64,000 nucleotides of DNA. Source: Actinomadura kijaniata NBRC 14229. Its GTDB lineage: Bacteria > Actinomycetota > Actinomycetes > Streptosporangiales > Streptosporangiaceae. This document shows, piece by piece, positions 53,059 through 60,445 of the stretch. The position numbers and the translations under genes are program-made. The notes beneath the pieces are model-generated. The model saw only the letters and a program-made list of their open reading frames with translations, was not told the origin of the DNA and ran no database searches. The stretch is from the NCBI RefSeq assembly GCF_001552175.1, contig NZ_BCQR01000031.1:1-64000 (forward strand). Reading direction: 5' to 3'. How positions within the stretch are numbered: position 1 is the stretch's first letter; each line of letters starts with the position of its first letter.

Positions 53059-54171
53059 ATGATCAACGGAAACCGGAAGACATCTGACCTCGACGCCGCC
53101 ACCGAGGTGTTCTGCCTGCTGGGCGGCTTCAAGATCTCTCAAGCGTTGTACGTGGTCGCGCGGCTGGGCGTGGCCGACCATCTTCTGAACGGCCCTCGTA
53201 GGGTGGCCGACCTCAGCGACGAGGTCGGCGCCCGGCCCGACATGTTGCGCCGGCTGCTGCGTGTCCTGACCGCCGAGGGGATCTTCCTGCTGGAACAGGA
53301 CACCGACCGGGTGGCCTTGGGCCCCCTGGGTGGGCCGCTGGCCTCCAGCACACACAACTCGCTACGCAACCTGGCGATGATGTGGATGGAGACGCACTAC
53401 GCCTCCTTCGCAGACCTGTGGAAGACCGTCCATGACGGCCGTCCCGCCATGGAGCATCACCACGGTGTCCCCTTCTTCGACTGGCTCGGCCAGCGGCCAG
53501 ACCAGGTCACCCAGTTCTCCCGTGCCATGAACGACACCCTGCGCGTATTCCGCATGGACACGCTGCGCCGTATCGACCTGTCCGGTGTGGACACCGTGGT
53601 CGACGTCGGTGGCGCTGACGGAGCGGTGTTGGCCGAACTCGCCACTTTGCATCCACACCTGCGCGGCGTTGTCTTCGACCTCCCAGAAGTCGTCGTCGAT
53701 GCCACCCGACGACTGTCGCTGGCCGGTGTGTCCGACCGCATCACCACCGCAGCAGGTGACTTCTTCGAGGCGGTGCCCGCTGGAGCGGATCTCTACCTTG
53801 CCTGCATGATCCTGCACGACTGGAACGACGAACAAGCCACCCGCATCCTGCGCGCCATTCACACCGCCGCCCCGCCGGGCGCCCGCCTGCAGTTGATGGA
53901 CATCGTCCTGCCCGAGAAGGAGATCTCACGCCCTGTCTGCTTGATGGACCTGACCATGATGGGCACTGTCGGCGGCCGCGAACGCACCGAGCACGACTGG
54001 CGCACCCTGCTGACCGCGGCCGGCTTCACACTGAACCGCATTCTGCGGTCACCCACGCCGTTCACCCTGCTGGAGGCCACCCGCACCAGTTCCTCAGAAA
54101 TGCCCCACCCCGCCCCGCACACCAGCCAGCCAACGACAAGCCCCACCCACAGAACCCGAGCAACCGAATGA
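53059..54171 (+). CDS. SAM-dependent O-methyltransferase (plant-type, dimerisation domain)
   Basis: This 370-residue enzyme is similar to acetylserotonin O-methyltransferase and antibiotic O-methyltransferases. The N-terminal dimerisation domain is a winged helix (ISQALYVVARLGVADHLL, ARPDMLRRLLRVLTAEGIF). The catalytic domain has motif I VDTVVDVGGADGAVLAELA, the FDLPEVV acidic turn, the His-Asp base in CMILHDWNDEQATRIL and the RTEHDWRTLLTAAGF C-terminal motif. It probably methylates an aromatic hydroxyl. The start is uncertain: ATG 53059 and an in-frame GTG at 53053 are both possible, neither with an ideal ribosome site. The last 40 residues are Ser/Thr/Pro-rich and not part of the fold. Confidence 0.86.
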   Translation: MINGNRKTSDLDAATEVFCLLGGFKISQALYVVARLGVADHLLNGPRRVADLSDEVGARPDMLRRLLRVLTAEGIFLLEQDTDRVALGPLGGPLASSTHNSLRNLAMMWMETHYASFADLWKTVHDGRPAMEHHHGVPFFDWLGQRPDQVTQFSRAMNDTLRVFRMDTLRRIDLSGVDTVVDVGGADGAVLAELATLHPHLRGVVFDLPEVVVDATRRLSLAGVSDRITTAAGDFFEAVPAGADLYLACMILHDWNDEQATRILRAIHTAAPPGARLQLMDIVLPEKEISRPVCLMDLTMMGTVGGRERTEHDWRTLLTAAGFTLNRILRSPTPFTLLEATRTSSSEMPHPAPHTSQPTTSPTHRTRATE

Positions 54172-54205
54172 GCGGGACTCCGCGCTCAGATCGCGTGCTG
54201 GAAGC

Positions 54206-54415
54206 GTGTTGAGGGTCGATCGCCATGCTTGCTCCCCGATGATCAATACCCTCCTCGATCCGCATGCGCTGCTCGCACAGATCAATCGGAACGATCTGCG
54301 ACACGCGTGTTCAACGTGCGTCTGCTCCCGGCTACGGCCCTGCAATGCCCCCGAGGTCGTCCCGATGGTGGAGGGCGTGCTGCGGCACCGCACCGACGCC
54401 ACCATCGACCGCTAG
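54206..54415 (+). pseudogene. Stub of a Tn3-family transposase
   Basis: The frame gives STCVCSRLRPCNAPEVVPMVE followed by GVLRHRTDATIDR. It resembles the Tn3 transposase segment 'STCIYSQLK.CSSSEVA.MIEGVLRH.TDA.IE'. Only about 40-70 codons remain. The frame ends in TAG (54413-54415) exactly at the junction with the IS5-family element, so the IS probably inserted in, or recombined with, an already broken transposon. Confidence 0.55.
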
Positions 54416-55393
54416 GGCGTGTCCCGTGATCTTTGATGGCGGTTTGTTGTAGATGATCCGTGTGGATGAGGAGCGTCTGAAGCGTCATGACCTGACGGAC
54501 GAGGAGTGGGCGCGGCTGGCGCCGCTGCTCCCTATGCAGAACGTGCACGGGGCTAGGTGGAGCGATCATCGGATGGTGATCAACGGGGTGTTCTTCCGGA
54601 CCCGGGCGAGCTGCGCCTGGCGGGACCTGCCGCCGTGTTACGGCAGGTGGAAGACGGTCTACAACCGGCATCGCCGGTGGTCGCTGGACGGGACGTGGGA
54701 GCGGATCCTCGACGGGCTGCGCGCCGGGTGCGACGAAGCCGAGGGCGAGGACTGGACGGTCAGCGCCGACTCCACGATCGTGCGGGCGCACCAGCACGCG
54801 GCCGGGGCGCGGCACGCCCCGGCCGTCGACATCACCCAAAAGGGGCCAGTAAAGATCACGAGCGGGTGACGAACGGCGGTCGCGAAGCGCTTGGCCGGTC
54901 CCGGGGTGGTCTGACCACGAAGATTCACCTGGTCGCCGATCGGCGGTGCCGTCCGATCGCCCGGCTCACCTCGCCCGGACAGCACGCCGACTGCCCGAAG
55001 TTCATCGCGCTGATGGAGTCCATCCGCATCCCGCGCCGCGGCGTTGGCCGTCCTCGCAAGAAGCCGGCACCCGCCTTGGCTGACAAGGCGTATTCCTCCC
55101 GCGCCAACCGTCGCTACCTGCGGCGACGCGGTATCAAGGCCGTTATCCCGGTCAAGAAAGACCAGGCCGCCCATCGCGCCGGCCGCGGCTCTAAGGGCGG
55201 ACGGCCGCCGGTCTTCGACCGTGACGCCTACAAAGAACGCAACACCGTCGAACGCTGCGTCAACAAGCTCCGCCAGCACCGCGCCGTCGCCACCCGCTAC
55301 GACAAGAGAGAACGCATCTACCAGGGCACCATCGACGTCGCCTCGATCCGCATCTGGCTCCGCCACCCCGCCAAATGATCAAGGGGCAGTCCC
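54415..55393 (+). mobile_element. IS5-family insertion sequence (complete, 979 bp)
   Basis: The element has imperfect terminal inverted repeats (left GGGCGTGTCCCGTGATC..., 54415-54442; right 55368-55393, reading inward GGGACTGCCCCTTGATC), and TA on both sides (54413-54414 and 55394-55395) as a likely 2-bp target duplication. It carries one transposase read through a -1 frameshift. All expected parts are present, so it may still be active. Confidence 0.8.
54453..55378 (+). CDS. IS5-family transposase, made by programmed -1 frameshift
   Basis: The first frame (54453-54869) encodes LTDEEWARLAPLLP, the DUF4096-like N-terminus, and WRDLPPCYGRWKTVYNRHRRW, and reaches the first DDE Asp in TVSADSTIVRAHQH. 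The second, -1 frame (to 55378) continues LGRSRGGLTTKIHLVADRRC and ALADKAYSSRANRRYLRRRG (second Asp). It ends with FDRDAYKERNTVERCVNKLR, which holds the catalytic Glu, and IWLRH. The likely slip site is the AAAAGGGG run at about 54838-54845. The IS427-like subgroup commonly uses this device. The stop lies within the right inverted repeat. Confidence 0.82.
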
Positions 55394-56040
55394 TAGTGGA
55401 GGCGTGCCAGCAAGTGGGCGTCGAGGAAGCCCCGTTCGGAGGCCGGATCGTGGAGCAGCCTGGCGAACGTGACAAGCCCGACCCCGGCCAGCAACTCGGC
55501 GAGCCGGTCCACCGGCCAGCTATAGGCGGGCGTCACCTTGTGGTCGAAGCGGACCGGCTCCGGTCCGTTGGTCGCGAAGAACGAGACCAGGAGCAGGCCC
55601 CCTGGGGCCAGGACACGTGCCTGCTCGGCGAGGAGCGCGGGCATTTCCCCAGGAGGGGTGTGGATCATCGAGTAGTGGGCCAGCACGCCGCCGAGAGCGC
55701 CGTCCTCGACCGGCAAGGCCTCCATCCGCGCCTCGTCAAACCGCAGCGCCGGATGGGCCCTCCGGGCGTGTTCGACCATGCCCGGGGAGAGGTCGAGCCC
55801 GAAGGCGTCCAGCTCCAGATCGTGCAGCATGGCCGTCAGATGTCCTGGCCCGCACCCGACGTCGGCTACCCGCGGCTTCCCGATCCCGCGCACCAACTCA
55901 GCGAAGGTGCCGATCATGTTCCGCGAGAACGGCTGATCCTCCAACCGATCGGCGAACATCGACGCATACAGCTCGACGACCCCGTCATAGGCCGCTCTGG
56001 TCTCGTCCTGGTACTCCGTCACGGGAAGGGAAACTAACAC
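55393..56040 (-). CDS. Class I SAM-dependent methyltransferase
   Basis: This 215-residue methyltransferase has motif I VADVGCGPGHLTAML (about residue 57), the acidic FGLDLSPGMVEHARRAHP turn and the LAPGGLLLVSFF strand. The fold is the UbiE/Methyltransf_11 type and the acceptor is unknown. The start is either GTG 56040 or GTG 56022; neither has a clear ribosome site. Its TAG stop straddles the IS boundary. The TA of the target duplication plus the first G of the IS spell the codon, but the uninterrupted site (TAGCGG) would also give TAG, so the protein is intact. Confidence 0.8.
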   Translation of the reverse strand: MLVSLPVTEYQDETRAAYDGVVELYASMFADRLEDQPFSRNMIGTFAELVRGIGKPRVADVGCGPGHLTAMLHDLELDAFGLDLSPGMVEHARRAHPALRFDEARMEALPVEDGALGGVLAHYSMIHTPPGEMPALLAEQARVLAPGGLLLVSFFATNGPEPVRFDHKVTPAYSWPVDRLAELLAGVGLVTFARLLHDPASERGFLDAHLLARLH

Positions 56041-56108
56041 CCGCGCACCTCCGCACCTTCTCCGGGCCCTATGCCGACCCCGCCCCTGGAGCCTGACCGT
56101 CCCAACAC

Positions 56109-56130
56109 ATGATCACGGGACAGGCCCTAG
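56109..56130. repeat. Solo IS5-type terminal repeat
   Basis: GATCACGGGACAGGCCCTAG (56111-56130) read on the other strand matches the left end of the complete IS in 19 of 20 bases. No transposase lies beside it. It is a leftover end of a related element, facing the opposite way. Confidence 0.6.
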
Positions 56131-56235
56131 GGCCGAAAGGTCCACCGAACGGCCTTGAGCGCTCGACAGCTGTCAGGAAGGGTTGTGCCGTCGGGAGGCG
56201 GCTTTCAACCCCGACACTGTCGCAGCAACTGAGCT

Positions 56236-56790
56236 GGCATGCGCCGGTGGAGTTCCGCTTGGAACGGCGCGTCCCGGCTACGGGCGCACCCGCTCTCCAC
56301 CGGAACGACGCCGCGGGATTCGCCGACGTGGTCGCCGAACTGTGCCGCGAGCTGGGGATCGACCGGCTCACCGCCGCGGTGGACCAGTCGGCTGGCGGCC
56401 CCACCGCCATCGCGCTCGCCGCCCACCACCCCGACCTGGTCGAACGGCTCCTTCTACAGAGCGCCGTGGATTTTGAGCCCTGGTCCGTCGAGCACCTGAG
56501 ATCGCGTTGCGGTTGCTGATGCGCGACCTGACGCTCCGTTCAGCAGGGGGCGTTCGTCGCCAGGCTCACCTCCGAGCGCCTCGCTCTGCGGCTGAGGCTG
56601 TTCGCGCAACTGCGCTCGGGCACCGGTTTCGCCGCCGACCTGAAGCACACGACCGCGGCCCCCCTCGCCCATGCCCAGGCATGGGCCGCCGCGATCCCGC
56701 GCGCTCGGCTGGTCACCAGCTCCGCAACCGGTCACTTCATCTGGCTCGGTGACGACCACCCCGCGACCGCCGAACCATCCTCGGGCTCCT
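56236..56790 (+). pseudogene. Frameshifted alpha/beta hydrolase
   Basis: One frame gives AAGFADVVAELCRELGIDRL and DQSAGGPTAIALAAHHPDLVERLLLQSAVD (nucleophile elbow Asp-Gln-Ser-Ala-Gly-Gly). It then stops at 56517-56519. A second frame continues from about 56550 with FVARLTSERLALRLRLFAQLR, HAQAWAAAIPRARLV and GHFIWLGDD, the usual C-terminal His region. At least one indel and probably a lost N-terminus make it dead. It begins close to the solo IS end. Confidence 0.65.
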
Positions 56791-56830
56791 TGCCCCTGAT
56801 ACCGCCCGTCGCTGAAGGGCGCGGCGCCGG

Positions 56831-57278
56831 TCACGTTCCGATCAGGTTCCGCACGACGAGCACGTACAGTCCCCAGACCGAGACGGCGGCGATGAGCGCG
56901 TACTCCCGCCAGGCGAGCCCGGGCCGCGCCTGGATGGCGAACGACATGAGCTTGACCGGCGGGAAGGGGCTCCGGGGCGACTTGTCCTCCGGGAGGGGTG
57001 GATGAAGCGGTGGAAGTACACCTGGATGAGGCTCATCCCAACGAAGAGTCCGGTGAGGAAACTGAGATGGTGCGCCCCGCTCGCGAACAGCAGGCGACCA
57101 GGAGGATCTGGACGGCCAGGGTGACGTCGTCGTAGACGGCGATGACCTTGTGGTCCTTGGCGTGGTTCCGCTCCATCTGCCGGATCCGCTTGTCGTAGGG
57201 CAGCAGGAAGTGGATCGCGAACCGGACGAGCGCCTGCACGCAGTAGAGGACCAGAAGGATCTTCAGCGCCAGCTCCAT
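56831..57278 (-). pseudogene. Frameshifted small membrane protein
   Basis: From ATG 57278 the frame reads MELALKILLVLYCVQALVRF, then AIHFLLPYDKRIRQMER and DDVTLAVQILLVA. It needs a shift near 57085 to give FASGAHHLSFLTGLFVGMSL and IQVYFHRFIHP, and another near 57005 to give LPEDKSPRSPFPPVKLMSFA followed by WREYALIAAVSVWGLYVLVV and TGA (56831-56833). The joined product would be about 145 residues with four helices. It directly follows the TetR gene (two-base gap), so the pair was probably an operon. Confidence 0.65.
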
Positions 57279-57280
57279 CG

Positions 57281-57988
57281 TCAGCCTTCTCTCTCTCGCC
57301 GGGGTGGGTCGAACCAGGCGTGGAGAGCGGACGGATCGACGATGTGGATCGACCCGGGGGCGACGCCGAGGATCCGTTCCAGGGCGACCGTATAGGCGGC
57401 GACCGTCCGATCGACGGTACTCAGGTCGGCACGTCCCTCCTCGCGGGCGGAGAACAGATCGCCGAGACGTTCGTTGAGGTCCTGGACCAGGGACACCAGG
57501 ACCTGCCCGAACCCGACGGCGGTCGGCAGGGTGAAGACGCCGTCCCGCACACCCTGCTCGACCACCCGCTCGAACAGCGGCGCGAGCCGCTCGGCGATGC
57601 CGACACGGGTCCTGTGCCGCATCAACGCGTTGCCGTCGGAGTTCCAGACGCGCAGCAGGGCGACCAGCCGATCGCGGTGCTCCGCCTTCCAGCCCGCGAG
57701 CGCCTGGAAGATCTGGTTGAGCTTGCCAAGGGCGTCGGAGCCCGGGGCTTCGGCCGCCTCGGTGAGACGCTCTTCGATCTGGTCCGCCGTCCGGTCGACG
57801 ATGCCGGCCAGCAGTGCCTGCTTCGAGCCGAAGTAGTGGTAGAGCGCGCCTTTGGATATACCCAGCTCATCCAGGACGTCCTGCACGCTCATCTGCTCGT
57901 AGCCGCGGGCCTCCACCAGTCGCTGGGCGACGTCGAGGATCTGTCGCCGCCGCATCGCGTGCGCCGCCTGGTCGACCGTCCGGGCCAT
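57281..57988 (-). CDS. TetR-family regulator
   Basis: This 235-residue repressor-type protein has its DNA-binding domain at residues 12-60 (RRQILDVAQRLVEARGYEQMSVQDVLDELGISKGALYHYFGSKQALL) and a helical ligand domain. ATG 57988 is chosen with AGGAG five bases ahead. A perfect 37-bp palindrome (57997-58033) containing AAACCGAC-type half-sites begins nine bases before the start, so strong autoregulation is expected. The broken membrane gene behind it was probably its target or partner. Confidence 0.9.
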   Translation of the reverse strand: MARTVDQAAHAMRRRQILDVAQRLVEARGYEQMSVQDVLDELGISKGALYHYFGSKQALLAGIVDRTADQIEERLTEAAEAPGSDALGKLNQIFQALAGWKAEHRDRLVALLRVWNSDGNALMRHRTRVGIAERLAPLFERVVEQGVRDGVFTLPTAVGFGQVLVSLVQDLNERLGDLFSAREEGRADLSTVDRTVAAYTVALERILGVAPGSIHIVDPSALHAWFDPPRREREG

Positions 57989-57996
57989 CTCCACTC

Positions 57997-58033
57997 CTCT
58001 ATTATTAAACCGACCGTCGGTTTAATAATAGAG
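57997..58033. promoter_or_regulatory. Perfect 37-bp palindromic TetR operator
   Basis: CTCTATTATTAAACCGAC (57997-58014), one central C, and the exact complement (58016-58033). The AAACCGAC...GTCGGTTT core is typical of TetR boxes. The AT-rich flanks may double as the -10 regions for the TetR gene. Confidence 0.8.
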
Positions 58034-58056
58034 GCGGACGTGCCCGCATGCTGTCA

Positions 58057-58099
58057 CCGCGGCATCGAGCCAGCCCTCCGGACCGGCCCGATGCCGCGG
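58057..58099 (-). terminator. Hairpin after the symporter gene
   Basis: CCGCGGCATCG (58057-58067) and its complement (58089-58099) flank 21 bases, seven bases past the symporter stop. Confidence 0.55.
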
Positions 58100-58105
58100 G
58101 TCAGG

Positions 58106-59494
58106 TCATCGCTGGGCGGGTTCGGCTTCGGTTTCGCGGGGGCGGTCGCGGAAGTAGTCGCGGGTCTCGCGGTAGACCAGCGGGGACAGGATGAGCAGGC
58201 CGACGAGGTTGGGCAGGGCCATCAGGCCGTTCATGACGTCGGAGAAGGTCCACACGGTGGTGAGGGTGGTGGTGGAGCCGACGTAAACCACCGCGATGAA
58301 CAGCAGCCGGTAGGGCAGGACCGAGCGGCGGCCGAACAGGTACACCATGCAGCGTTCGCCGTAGTAGGACCAGCCGAGGACGGTGGAATAGGCGAAGAAG
58401 ATCACGCTGATGGTGACGATCACGCTTCCCCACTCGCCGGGCAGGCCCTCGTCGAAGGCGCGGCCGGTGAACTTGGCGGCGTCCTCCTTGCCCGCCTCCT
58501 TCCACACGCCGGTGACGATGATGGTCAGGGCGGTGAAGGAGACGACCACCAGGGTGTCGATGAAGGTCTGGGTCATCGAGACCAGGGCCTGGCGGACGGG
58601 GTGGGTGGTCTTGGCCGCGGCGGCGGCGATGCCGCCGGTGCCGAGGCCCGACTCGTTGGAGAAGATGCCGCGTGCCACGCCGTAGCGGATGGCGGCGGCG
58701 ACGGCGGCGCCGGTGAAGCCGCCGGTGGCGGCGGTGCCGGTGAAGGCGTCGGTGAAGATCAGGCCCAGGGCGGCGGGCACCTCGCCGATGTTGAACGCCA
58801 GGACGGCGGCGGCGCCGAGCACGTACAGAACGATCATCACGGGGACGAAGGCGGCGGTGACGCGACCGATGTTCTTGATGCCGCCCAGGATGACGGCGGC
58901 GGTCAGCAGGGTGATGATGGCGCCGGTGCCCCAGGTGGGCACGCCCCACTCGTCGTGGACGTTGGCGGCCACGGTGTTGGCCTGGGTCATGTTGCCGATG
59001 CCGAAGGCGGCGATGGCGCCGGCGATGGCGAAGAAGCCGCCGAGGAAGACGCCGAGGGGGCCCTTGATGCCGTGGCGCAGGTAGTACATGGGGCCGCCGC
59101 TCTGCTCGCCGACGGCGTCGGCGCGGCGGAAGCGGACGCCCAGGAACGCCTCGCTGTACTTGGTGGCCATGCCGAGCATGCCGGTGACCCACATCCACAG
59201 CACCGCGCCGGGGCCGCCCAGGGCGATGGCGGTGGCGACACCGGCGATGTTGCCGACGCCGACGGTGGCGGCGAGCGCCGTGGCCAGGGCCTGGTAGTGG
59301 GAGATGTCACCGGCGGCGCCGCCGTCGCTGCGCTTGATGAAGGCGAGCCAGAAGGCGAGGCGGAAGCGGCGGATCTGGAGAGCGCGGAGCAGGACGGTGA
59401 GGTAGAGGCCGGTGAGCAGTAGCAGGGGGATGAGCAGCCAGGGGCCTCAGACGAAGTCGCTTGCGTTGGTGAGGATGTCGTTGACGGTATCCAC
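58106..59494 (-). pseudogene. Alanine/glycine:cation symporter (AGCS) with in-frame TGA
   Basis: The frame from GTG 59494 to 58106 (462 residues) is a full AGCS sodium:amino-acid symporter: GPWLLIPLLLLTGLYLTV, GDISHYQALATALAATVGVG, NIAGVATAIALGGPGAVLWMW, GGPMYYLRHGIKG, GIFSNESGLGTGG and WSYYGERCMVYLFG. Codon 16 is TGA (59447-59449) where the family has Trp in the Val-Trp-Gly-Pro motif. Downstream starts, such as GTG 59203, would delete the first helices and the substrate site, so the gene is probably inactive, unless the base is a sequencing error or the stop is read through. Everything after the stop is intact, so the mutation is recent. Confidence 0.75.
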
Positions 59495-59628
59495 GTCACC
59501 ACCGTTGGCAGAGGGAGCGGGCTGGTCACCAAGGAAACTAAGGAGACGGTCGGTGACTTGGAAGACCTGGGACGAAGAGTTACGAAATCATGTTGGTTCG
59601 ACGTCGGAAAAATCGGCGACGGGCGCTG

Positions 59629-60441
59629 TCACGTTCGAGGCGGACCGGGTTCGCTCAGCAGGTCGCCCCGGATGATGCGATGCGGCCCCCGGTCGTCGGA
59701 GAGTTCTCCCCGAGCGTCGGGATGGGCGTGGTAGTAGCGCAGGGCGTGCCACAGCAGCGCCGGATCGACGTTGAGCGTCTGGGCGTGAAGCTCGATGCGC
59801 GAGCGTGGGAGGAATCTCCGGGGACCGGACTCCTCTGAAAGGAGCAAGACGATGAACTGCGTGTTGTTCGCCCCTTGAGCGGTGATCTCTCGGATCTTCT
59901 GCCAGGGCACGGCACGCGGATCGGGTTTTCGCTCCAGGACGACGGCGGCCGGGGTCAGGATCACTCGGCGTGTGCGCCGCGGTCGGCCGGTGGCGAGGCG
60001 GGCCGACAGAACCACGCCGACGCCGAGGAAGACCAATGCGATGGCGACGAGTAGGGGATCGCCACGGGTTCCGGAGGTGGTGGAGAACGCCAGGGCTCCC
60101 GCCGCCGTTCCCGTCCCCAGCGTGTAAAGGACGCTCGTCGGGCCCCCGGTTCCCGCCCGGTAGGGGAAGACGACGCCCGTCCCGTCGTGGCGGACCGCCG
60201 TGCGGTCGCGTGCGAGGACCGTCAGCCGTGCGGCGGTCAGGCACATCAGGCCGAAGACGGTGGTCGCGGTGGCGAGTGCGGGATCGAAGGACGAGTCGCC
60301 GCCGGCGGCCGGCGCCCCCGCCGCAAGGCAGAGCACACCGAACACGGTGACGACGGCGGCGCGAGGCCGTCCGGCCGCTTTCGGCAGGGACCAGGCCAGG
60401 GGCCAGGGAAGTCCGGACGGGCTCAGGCGGTCGCGTGTCAT
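59629..60441 (-). CDS. Membrane protein of unknown function
   Basis: This 270-residue protein has two pairs of membrane helices (AAVVTVFGVLCLAAGAPAAG with TATTVFGLMCLTAARLTVLA, and SVLYTLGTGTAAGALAF with PLLVAIALVFLGVGVVLSA). A cytoplasmic PH-like or beta-rich domain follows (RRVILTPAAVVLERKPD, PWQKIREITAQG) and then a His-rich tail. No family name can be given with confidence. The start is four bases past the stop of the large ATPase gene, so it is probably cotranscribed with it. Confidence 0.7.
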   Translation of the reverse strand: MTRDRLSPSGLPWPLAWSLPKAAGRPRAAVVTVFGVLCLAAGAPAAGGDSSFDPALATATTVFGLMCLTAARLTVLARDRTAVRHDGTGVVFPYRAGTGGPTSVLYTLGTGTAAGALAFSTTSGTRGDPLLVAIALVFLGVGVVLSARLATGRPRRTRRVILTPAAVVLERKPDPRAVPWQKIREITAQGANNTQFIVLLLSEESGPRRFLPRSRIELHAQTLNVDPALLWHALRYYHAHPDARGELSDDRGPHRIIRGDLLSEPGPPRT

Positions 60442-60445
60442 CGGG

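Noticed and set aside
57320..59422. 700-codon forward frame opposite the TetR and symporter genes
   Set aside because: It is antisense to recognisable TetR and AGCS sequences and is Gly/Asp/Val-rich with no domain or ribosome site.
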